A stretch of DNA of 5,068 nt from positions 1 through 5,068 of the forward strand of contig JAKLHH010000683.1 in NCBI GenBank assembly GCA_022710245.1, in the 5' to 3' direction. Shown here one piece after another: positions 1 through 5,068 of this stretch. Position numbers and translations under genes: made by a program. The notes beneath the pieces were generated by a model. The model did no database searches and was not told where the DNA came from. It saw nothing but the letters and a program-made list of their open reading frames with translations. The number at the start of each line of letters is the position of its first letter. Position 1 is the first letter of the stretch. The stretch comes from Myxococcota bacterium (lineage in GTDB: Bacteria; Myxococcota; Polyangia; GCA-2747355; JAKLHH01).

Positions 1-2339
1 TGAAGGGCGAATTCGCCCTGCTCGCCTCCTGCGGAGGCTCCGCGATGAAGGGCGAATTGCTCCCGCTCCAGCCACGGCGCCAGGTCCTCGCGCAGGCGCG
101 CGCGCGACGCGCGTCGCTCCACGTCGGCCAGCGTGGGGGCCCGGCCCGCCGCGGCCCATAGCTCCCGCAGCGCGAGGAGCAGCTCGTCCCGCGCCTCCTC
201 GCTCGGCTCCGCGTCGAGCCGCTCCTCGAAGAGCGCGGCAGTGCGCGGGTCGCGCAGCCGGCCGAGCAGCTCCACCGCGCCCAGGCGAGCGGCGGCCTGC
301 TTGTGGCCGAGCAGGCGCGCGGCGCGCTCGAAGGCGTGCCCGGAGAGGCGGCTCGCCAGCACCCGGGCGGCCTCGCGGCGGACCTGTTTCGACTTGCTCT
401 CCAGCGCGCGCCAGAGGCGCTCCTCCATGCGCTCGAAGCTCCAGCTCGCCGCCAGCGCGATGGCCTGGACCTGCGCCCGCAGCTCGCCTTCGTCGAGGAG
501 GCGGTGCAGCTCCTGCGCGATCCGCTGGTCGTGCGCCGGATCGGCGAAGCTGACGAGGTGCCGCAGCGCGGTGAGCTGGTGATACCAGGAGCGCTGGGCG
601 AGGAGCCAGTCCACCGCCGGGAGCGCGCGCGGGCCGAAGACGTCGGCGAGGAAGAGCGCCAGCCAGTCGCTGGAGGGCGACGGCGTGCCGAGCGCGGCGA
701 GGAGCTGCGGGAGCGCGTCCCCGCCGAAGGTCCGGGCCAGCCAGGTCGCCGCGTCCTGGCGCCTTGGCTCTGCGGGACCGGCCAGCAGCTGGAGCGCCAG
801 CTCGCGCGCGGGCTGCAGGTAGCGCGCGCGATCGTGAGCCGCCAGGGCGAGGCGGAGGTCGAGCTGCAGGCTGCGCAGCTGGGGCTGGACGTGGAGCTTC
901 CGCTCCTCCTCGGTGTAGAGGCGCGCCGGGTCGTCGGCGAGCGTGGCCACCTCAGCGTCGAAGCGGTCGCCGTGCGCGAGCAGGCGCAGGTGGAGCTGCA
1001 CCGTCGGGTAGGCCCAGCGCGAGCCCGCGGCGAGCAGCCACGGCCGCAGCTCGAGGGCGAAGCGCCGGGGAGCGTGGTCGACGAGGAAGCAGAGGCCCCC
1101 GGTCCAGGTGTGCGCCTGCAGCTGCTCCTGCGCGAAGGCGAGGAGCTCGGCCGCCGGGAGCCCGAGGACGAGCCGGCCGAGCGAGCTCGGGCCTCGCAGC
1201 CCCTCGTAGACCATCACCGTGCGGGCGACCCCACGCAGCAGCTCCGGCCAGGGGAGCCCTCGCGCGCGGAGGACCTCCCTCACCGGCGTGAAGGCGTCCC
1301 CCTCGCCCTCGAGCGTCACCGCGCGCGCGAGCCAGCGCGCCAGCACCGAGCTCGCCTGCGTTTGCACCAGCACGTCGACGGCGCGGAGCTCCTCCTCGGC
1401 GAGCTGCCGCGGAGGCCCGAGCGCGCTCCCCAGCTCGTCGAGCTCGTGGACCGCGTGCCAGCCGGTCCCGCGCGGCAGGAGCCGCGGCAGGGTCTCGAGC
1501 ACGGCGCGATCGCCGCCCGTCAGGTAGGCGGCGATCCGATCCAGCACCGCGCCGTCGAGCCCGCGCGCGTGACGGAGCTCGCCGAGGGCGCGCTCCAGGC
1601 GCTGCCGGCCCGAGGGCTGCGGCGGAGCGAGGCGGGCGCCGAGGAGAGGATCGGGAGGGAGCTTCGCCTCGGCGCAGAGGGCCGCGGCGAGCTCGTCGCA
1701 GTCCGCCCGCCGCAGGGAGTGGAGGAGCGCGAGGATGGGCGCGCGCTCGTAGGTACCCAGAGCGGTCCAGACCACCCGCGCCGCCCACGGCAGCCGCTCC
1801 GGCGCGTGGCGGGCGATCAGGGAGAGCAGCGGGCCGGGGGAGAGGAACGCGCGGCTGGCCGCGACCAGCGGCCGCAGCTCCTCGTCGGAGCACGCGAGGA
1901 GGAAGCGACCGGCGGAGGTGAGCCGCGGCGAGCTCCCGTCCCGGCTCAGCGCGGCCACCCGGACGAGGAGGGCGCGCGGGAGCTCGCCCGCGAGCGCGCC
2001 GCACCAGTCCGCGCCGGGCGGCTCCTCGCGCAGGCGCTGCTCGAGCCAGCGAGCGAGGAGCGTCTCCGGGGTCGCGCTCCCCTGGTGCCCGCCGCGCTCC
2101 TGGAGGGCGGCCAGGCTCCGGAGCAGCCGCCGATCCGGCTCCTCCCAGGCGGGCGGGGCCGGTAGCGCCTCGAGCAGGGCCTCCAGCACCCAGGGCTCGT
2201 AGGTGGTCCGCCGGGTCTCGCCCGTCGCGGCGGCCAGGTCTCCTGGCTCGCCGCTCGCCAGGTAGCGACCGAGCTCGTCGACGCGAGGTCCGTGGAAGGC
2301 GCGGGCGCGAGCGAGGATCTCCTCGTACCGGGTGCTCAT
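1..2339 (-). CDS. Large helical HEAT-like repeat protein, 3' end missing
   Basis: Function is not recognised. The frame is open from an ATG whose A is at 2339 to the left edge, giving 779 full codons with no stop, so the C-terminus lies outside the window. A GGAG ribosome binding site sits 8 nt upstream and supports this start. The protein begins MSTRYEEILARARAF and is almost wholly amphipathic helix, rich in Leu, Ala, Arg and Glu. The clearest HEAT-like units are at residues about 648-726, for example QVRREAARVLASRL and AAARLGAVELLGRLRD, followed by ALFEERLDAEPSEEARDELL. HEAT solenoids usually bind proteins. No signal peptide, membrane helix or catalytic motif is visible. A HEAT region followed by a segment like PTLADVERRASRARLREDL recalls, from memory, large DUF4132-type proteins, whose conserved domain would come next; this is weak. 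From residue about 760 the frame enters a 15-residue tandem repeat. It is divergent to the LRR gene at 2417. Existence of the gene is near certain; the family is uncertain. Confidence 0.85.
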   Translation of the reverse strand, partial: MSTRYEEILARARAFHGPRVDELGRYLASGEPGDLAAATGETRRTTYEPWVLEALLEALPAPPAWEEPDRRLLRSLAALQERGGHQGSATPETLLARWLEQRLREEPPGADWCGALAGELPRALLVRVAALSRDGSSPRLTSAGRFLLACSDEELRPLVAASRAFLSPGPLLSLIARHAPERLPWAARVVWTALGTYERAPILALLHSLRRADCDELAAALCAEAKLPPDPLLGARLAPPQPSGRQRLERALGELRHARGLDGAVLDRIAAYLTGGDRAVLETLPRLLPRGTGWHAVHELDELGSALGPPRQLAEEELRAVDVLVQTQASSVLARWLARAVTLEGEGDAFTPVREVLRARGLPWPELLRGVARTVMVYEGLRGPSSLGRLVLGLPAAELLAFAQEQLQAHTWTGGLCFLVDHAPRRFALELRPWLLAAGSRWAYPTVQLHLRLLAHGDRFDAEVATLADDPARLYTEEERKLHVQPQLRSLQLDLRLALAAHDRARYLQPARELALQLLAGPAEPRRQDAATWLARTFGGDALPQLLAALGTPSPSSDWLALFLADVFGPRALPAVDWLLAQRSWYHQLTALRHLVSFADPAHDQRIAQELHRLLDEGELRAQVQAIALAASWSFERMEERLWRALESKSKQVRREAARVLASRLSGHAFERAARLLGHKQAAARLGAVELLGRLRDPRTAALFEERLDAEPSEEARDELLLALRELWAAAGRAPTLADVERRASRARLREDLAPWLEREQFALHRGASAGGEQGEFAL
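4..19. repeat. Perfect 16-bp palindrome inside the repeat unit
   Basis: AGGGCGAATTCGCCCT reads the same on both strands and is centred on an EcoRI-type GAATTC. The partial second unit keeps only the left half (49-58), because the right half is the segment missing there. In a multi-copy array this would give one such palindrome every 45 bp. Confidence 0.85.
24..38. repeat. Perfect 6-bp inverted repeat with 3-nt loop inside the repeat unit
   Basis: GCCTCC and GGAGGC are perfect complements separated by TGC, so the unit can form a second small hairpin next to the 16-bp palindrome at 4-19. Two strong inverted repeats in 45 bp is more than expected for ordinary coding sequence and suggests structure at the DNA or RNA level. 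Confidence 0.75.
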
Positions 2340-2347
2340 CGCGGCTG

Positions 2348-2351
2348 CTCC
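2348..2351 (-). promoter_or_regulatory. Ribosome binding site of the minus-strand HEAT-like gene
   Basis: The minus strand reads GGAG here, 8 nt before the ATG at 2339. This is a good Shine-Dalgarno core at normal spacing and decides the start. An in-frame TTG further upstream (2396-2394) has no comparable support. Confidence 0.65.
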
Positions 2352-2378
2352 AAAGTGGGACGACGATAGTAGACTGTG

Positions 2379-2389
2379 GAGAGGCTCTC
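2379..2389. promoter_or_regulatory. Short perfect palindrome, possible operator
   Basis: GAGAGGCTCTC is a perfect inverted repeat with 5-bp arms around a single central G. It lies in the middle of the divergent spacer, where a regulator could affect both genes. It is short, and palindromes of this size occur by chance, so an operator role is only a possibility. Confidence 0.25.
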
Positions 2390-2400
2390 GAGGCAAGCAG

Positions 2401-2406
2401 AGGAGG
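2401..2406 (+). promoter_or_regulatory. Ribosome binding site of the plus-strand LRR gene
   Basis: A perfect AGGAGG lies 10 nt before the ATG at 2417. It is the strongest Shine-Dalgarno sequence seen near either start and supports this ATG as the start of the LRR protein. Confidence 0.75.
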
Positions 2407-2416
2407 CGGCCGGCCG

Positions 2417-5068
2417 ATGACCACCCGCGACCCGCTCCCGGTCGCCGCACGCGTGGCCGTGCTCGAGGACGGAGAGCTGCGCCTCTCGGACCTGCCGCCC
2501 GGCAGCGAGGCCCCGGCGGGCGCCCGCTGGATCGGCGCCGCGCGCGCGGAGGAGCAGCCGGTCCTCCTCGAGTGGCTGCGTGACCAGCCCGCGCTCGGGC
2601 TCCTCCTCGCCGGCGAGGAGGTCGATGATCGGACCGTGGCCGGGCTCCCCGGTGGCTGCGGCTCGTTGCTGCTCTGGCGCTGCCCCCGGCTCGGCAACAC
2701 CGGCCTGCGGTCGCTCGCCGGGCTGGGGCTGCAGGGCCTCGGGCTCTGGGGCTGCGAGGGTGTCTCCTCGGGGCTGCAGGTCTTCGAGGCCCCCGGGCTC
2801 ACGCACCTCTGGCTCGCGGACTGCACCGGCTTCACCACCCGCAGCCTCAAGTGCCTGCACGGCTGGCACCGGCTCGAGCTCCTCGACCTCCGCGGCGGGC
2901 TGGCCGGGTCCGGGCTGCTGCGCTGGCTCTCCCCGCTCCGCGAGCTGGTCTCCCTCGACCTCAGCCGGGCCACACCGGAGGAGCTGCGCCCGCTGCGCGC
3001 GCTGCGGGCGCTGCCGCGGCTGCAGCACCTCGCGCTCCGCCGCATCCGCGTCGACGACCGGCTGCTCGAGGAGCTGGGCAAGCTGCGCGCGCTGCGCCGG
3101 CTCGACCTGGCGGGGGCCCGCCTCGGCGGCGACCGGCGCAGCTGGCGCAAGCTCGCGCGGCTCGAGGAGCTGAGCCTCCGCGGGGTCGACTGCCGGCACC
3201 ACGACTGGCTCGAGCGGCTCGCGGCGCTCACTTCGCTTCGCCGCCTCGACCTGCGCGGCTGCGCGCTGCCTCCCGCCAGCGTCGAGCGGCTGCGGGCCGC
3301 GCTCCCCGAGGCCGAGCTCCTCGCGGACGCAGGCGCGGACGCTCCCGTCGGCTGCGAGCCGCCGCGCGCCAGCGCTCCCGGGGGCGTGACTCCGGCGCGC
3401 CAGGGCGTGGCTGCAGCGCCGGAGGGGCTGGCGCCGTCGCCAGCGCTGGCCGTGGTGCGCCGGCGCTGGCCCGAGGAGGCACCCGACTGGCGCGAGCTCT
3501 TCGCCGTCGCGCTCGACGAGCGCGGGCTGCCGGAGGGGGTGATGCCTGCGGATCGCGCTCGCCTGGCGGAGGGGCTCGAGCCGGAGGCCGTCCTCCGCAC
3601 CGTCGAGGCCGGCGAGCCGCCGGAGCTGCTCGCCGCAGCGCTGCTGCTGCTGCCCTGGCTGGCCCGCCGCGCGCCGCGCCTCGGCGAGCGCTCGCTCGCC
3701 GCGCTCGCCCGTCACCTCGACGAGGATCGCGTGGAGAGCTGGGAGTACGGCCACGGGCGAACCCACGAGCTGCGCCTCGGAGAAGAGGCCGCGTCCGCCC
3801 TGCTCGAGCTGCTGCGCTGGCGGCGCGCGCTGGCAGCGGATCGGGATCGCCTGGCGGCCGACGAGCTCGCGCGCCTGGCGCCGCTGGTCCGCGCGTCCCT
3901 CCGTCGCGGCGGCGGGGGGGCTCAGCTCGCGCTCTCCTACCTCCTCGAGGGCAGGGGCGCCGGGGCCGAGGACGCGCTGGGCCACTGGGTCGCCTGGCTC
4001 GAGGAAGCGGTGGCCGACGCGTCGCGGTCGGCGCGCGAGCGGATCGCCGCGCTGGAGGTGCTAGAGCGCAGCCTGTCGCGCACACCGCTCGCGGCGCGCT
4101 GGCGGTGGGAGCGCGCGCTCGAGCGTTCGCTCGACCGGCTGGCCGGGGCCGTCGCCGACCCCGACGCCGACGTCCGCCTGCGCAAGCTGGCGGCACGGCG
4201 CCTCGCCGCCACCTCCCCCTCGCGCCTGGCCGCGCTGCACGCTCGCGGCGCGTTGCCGGCGGGGCCGCTGCCGCGCTTCGAGGCCCTCTGCCCGCGGCTC
4301 GGGCTCCTCGATCGCGAGCGGGTGCTCGAGGCCGCCGCGAGGACCGGCGCGGCCGCCGTGATCGCCGCCCTCGAGGAGGGGCCGGTCGGCGCGCTCTTCG
4401 CCGCGGTGGCGCTGGCGCCGTTCGTCGGGACCGAGGAGGAGCGCCTGCGGATGGCGCGACGGATCGCGACGCTGGTCGGCCGGCCCGAGCGCTGCCGCCT
4501 CGACGAGCGCACGGTCTCGACCTCCCTCGGCGAGCTGGCCGCCGAGCAGCTCCTCGCCCTCCTGCCAGCGCTCCAGGCGGAGCGCGCGCGGCTCCTGGAG
4601 CTCGCTCTCTCCGCGGGGACCTCGCGGCCGCTCCTCGACGCCGCCCCGCCCGCCGGCCTCGCCACGCTCGCCCCCACCCTCGAGCGTGAGCTCGGCGACC
4701 AGGTCGGCGCGCGCTTCGCGGACCGCGGCCTCGGCGCCGAGGCGCGCTTCGCGCTCTACCTCGCGCTGCCGGCGCTGCAGCGGGCGGTCGGCCTCGCGCC
4801 CGTCCTCGACGAGCAGGAGGATCCCGAGCTGCGAGCCCTGGTCGGCACGGCGGTCGGCTGGCAAGGCGCCGAGCTCTTCGCCGAGGCAGCGGACCTCCGC
4901 GCTGTACCCTGGCGCGAGCGCCGCCTGCTCCCGGTCTGCGCGCCGGCGGACCGGGTCCCGCTCGCCTGGCTGGAGGAGACCCTGCAGCGCTCGACGCACC
5001 TCATCCCCACGCGCCGCGCGGTGCTGGGGCTGGTGCAGCGCCTCCTCCCCGACGACGCCGGCGAGGAG
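2417..5068 (+). CDS. Leucine-rich repeat protein with long HEAT-like C-terminal region, 3' end missing
   Basis: Function is not recognised. The ATG at 2417 is preceded by a perfect AGGAGG with a 10-nt spacer, and no ATG, GTG or TTG lies in frame between it and the neighbouring gene. The frame stays open for 884 codons to the right edge, so the protein is incomplete. Residues about 58-298 form nine or ten leucine-rich repeats of 23-25 residues, several with a cysteine after the strand (LLLWRC, LGLWGC, LWLADC, LDLRGC), resembling cysteine-containing LRR types. Residues about 303-345 are a low-complexity Pro/Ala/Gly linker. From about 346 the protein is predicted mostly helical, with a good HEAT-like unit at 581-598 (DPDADVRLRKLAARRLAA). 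No signal peptide, membrane segment or catalytic motif is visible, so a cytoplasmic binding scaffold is the best inference. The 77-bp head-to-head spacing with the minus-strand HEAT-like gene suggests shared control. An enzymatic or effector domain could lie beyond the edge. Confidence 0.88.
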   Translation, partial: MTTRDPLPVAARVAVLEDGELRLSDLPPGSEAPAGARWIGAARAEEQPVLLEWLRDQPALGLLLAGEEVDDRTVAGLPGGCGSLLLWRCPRLGNTGLRSLAGLGLQGLGLWGCEGVSSGLQVFEAPGLTHLWLADCTGFTTRSLKCLHGWHRLELLDLRGGLAGSGLLRWLSPLRELVSLDLSRATPEELRPLRALRALPRLQHLALRRIRVDDRLLEELGKLRALRRLDLAGARLGGDRRSWRKLARLEELSLRGVDCRHHDWLERLAALTSLRRLDLRGCALPPASVERLRAALPEAELLADAGADAPVGCEPPRASAPGGVTPARQGVAAAPEGLAPSPALAVVRRRWPEEAPDWRELFAVALDERGLPEGVMPADRARLAEGLEPEAVLRTVEAGEPPELLAAALLLLPWLARRAPRLGERSLAALARHLDEDRVESWEYGHGRTHELRLGEEAASALLELLRWRRALAADRDRLAADELARLAPLVRASLRRGGGGAQLALSYLLEGRGAGAEDALGHWVAWLEEAVADASRSARERIAALEVLERSLSRTPLAARWRWERALERSLDRLAGAVADPDADVRLRKLAARRLAATSPSRLAALHARGALPAGPLPRFEALCPRLGLLDRERVLEAAARTGAAAVIAALEEGPVGALFAAVALAPFVGTEEERLRMARRIATLVGRPERCRLDERTVSTSLGELAAEQLLALLPALQAERARLLELALSAGTSRPLLDAAPPAGLATLAPTLERELGDQVGARFADRGLGAEARFALYLALPALQRAVGLAPVLDEQEDPELRALVGTAVGWQGAELFAEAADLRAVPWRERRLLPVCAPADRVPLAWLEETLQRSTHLIPTRRAVLGLVQRLLPDDAGEE
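2660..3310 (+). repeat. Leucine-rich repeat array (about nine units) within the plus-strand gene
   Basis: Residues about 82-298 of the plus-strand protein break into consecutive units of 22-25 residues. They begin near residues 82, 105, 128, 153, 177, 202, 226, 249 and 274, each with a strand-like LxxLxL core such as LTHLWLADC, LELLDLRG, LVSLDLS, LRRLDLAG, LEELSLRG and LRRLDLRGC. A weaker extra unit at residues 58-81 (ALGLLLAGEEVDDRTVAGL) may cap the array. The repeats diverge at DNA level, so this is an old protein repeat and not a recent DNA duplication. Such arrays form curved protein-binding surfaces. Confidence 0.8.

Larger units (their letters stand above)
1..62. repeat. 45-bp in-frame direct tandem repeat (one full unit plus a partial unit)
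   Basis: The 13-mer TGAAGGGCGAATT occurs at 1-13 and again at 46-58, giving an exact 45-bp period. The first unit is complete (1-45). The second continues through GCTC at 59-62 if 6 bp (CGCCCT in unit 1, 14-19) are missing, and then turns into ordinary gene sequence. The unit is a multiple of three and lies in the reading frame of the minus-strand gene. It reads FALHRGASAGGEQGE followed by FALH, preceded by an EQ that matches the EQGE of the unit with two residues lost. The array is cut by the window edge, so total copy number is unknown. It may be a minisatellite-like array that expanded inside or invaded the gene. Confidence 0.75.
2340..2416. promoter_or_regulatory. Divergent promoter spacer between the two genes
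   Basis: All upstream control for both genes that can be seen must lie in this 77-bp spacer or inside the opposite gene. Positions about 2351-2378 are clearly richer in A/T than the rest of the window, as expected for a promoter core. A loose -10-like TACTAT reads on the minus strand at 2371-2366, with a poor -35-like TTGCCT at 2396-2391 (19-bp gap). A loose TAGACT reads on the plus strand at 2370-2375 with no convincing -35. Neither match is strong, so the exact promoters and sigma factor are not assigned. No terminator-like hairpin is present, as expected between divergent genes. Confidence 0.55.

Noticed and set aside
1..20. Resemblance to PCR cloning vector junctions (AAGGGCGAATTC / GAATTCGCCCTT)
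   Set aside because: These 12-mers are known at the insert junctions of TOPO-type cloning vectors. However, the bases around them here do not continue into the vector polylinker as I know it, they recur with an exact 45-bp period, and they stay in the frame of the gene. A natural repeat explains this better, but a search of the first 62 bases against vector sequences should be done to close the question.
91..120. Possible frameshift in the alternating GC stretch near the left end
   Set aside because: Careful codon reading shows the minus-strand frame passes straight through (reading ERRASRARLREDLAPWL), and the total of 779 codons from 2339 agrees with the coordinates. No indel is needed.
303..2165. 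620-codon open frame on the plus strand
   Set aside because: It is antisense to the minus-strand HEAT-like gene. Its protein is an unbroken mix of Arg, Glu, Ala, Pro and Gly without domain structure, and its ATG at 303 has no convincing ribosome binding site. It is the expected shadow of G+C-rich coding DNA.
952..3600. 882-codon open frame on the minus strand
   Set aside because: It crosses the divergent spacer and both real starts, is Ser/Arg/Pro-rich without domains, and conflicts with two well-supported genes in other frames.
3640..3665. GCTGCTGCTG microsatellite-like run
   Set aside because: It encodes a leucine run in a hydrophobic helix (AALLLLPWL) of the plus-strand protein, which fits the codon preference of the gene and is too short to call a repeat locus.
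2336..3985. 549-codon open frame on the minus strand
   Set aside because: It is antisense to the LRR gene, with Gln/Glu/Arg/Ala-rich low-complexity sequence, no ribosome binding site support, and an end that overlaps the real start of the minus-strand gene.
2851..4689. 612-codon open frame on the plus strand
   Set aside because: It is in an alternative frame of the LRR gene and made almost wholly of Ala, Arg, Gly and Pro, as expected from reading high-GC codons out of phase. The LRR and HEAT-like periodicity is only in the frame starting at 2417.
4061..4999. 312-codon open frame on the minus strand
   Set aside because: It is antisense to the HEAT-like half of the plus-strand gene, with no start signal and no recognisable domain.

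Overview
The window is very GC-rich bacterial DNA (roughly three quarters G+C by eye) with strongly G/C-biased third codon positions. It holds two large, divergently transcribed protein genes, both cut by the window edges, separated by a 77-bp spacer. The base composition, together with very long leucine/alanine/arginine-rich solenoid proteins, fits a myxobacterium (Myxococcota) or a similar high-GC, large-genome bacterium. No taxonomic marker gene is present, so this is an inference.

Layout: (1) Positions 2339 down to 1, minus strand: at least 779 codons of a mostly helical protein with a clear HEAT-like section at residues about 648-726. No stop codon is reached. (2) Positions 2340-2416: a short divergent promoter spacer, including the most A/T-containing stretch of the window, an 11-bp palindrome, and a Shine-Dalgarno sequence for each gene. 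(3) Positions 2417-5068, plus strand: at least 884 codons of a protein with nine or ten N-terminal leucine-rich repeats, a Pro/Ala/Gly linker, and a long helical HEAT-like region that runs off the right edge.

The most unusual element is at the extreme left. A 45-bp direct repeat (one full unit plus the start of a second) lies inside the minus-strand reading frame and adds an exact 15-residue period to the protein. The unit contains two perfect palindromes and is a multiple of three long. Because the window begins inside it, the copy number is unknown, and the repeat may be why the sequence stops there.

Neither gene shows a catalytic motif, signal peptide or transmembrane segment in the visible part. 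Both look like cytoplasmic protein-binding scaffolds, and their shared control region suggests co-regulation. No RNA gene, CRISPR array, transposase or terminator was found. The many other long open frames are what G+C-rich coding DNA produces on the non-coding frames.
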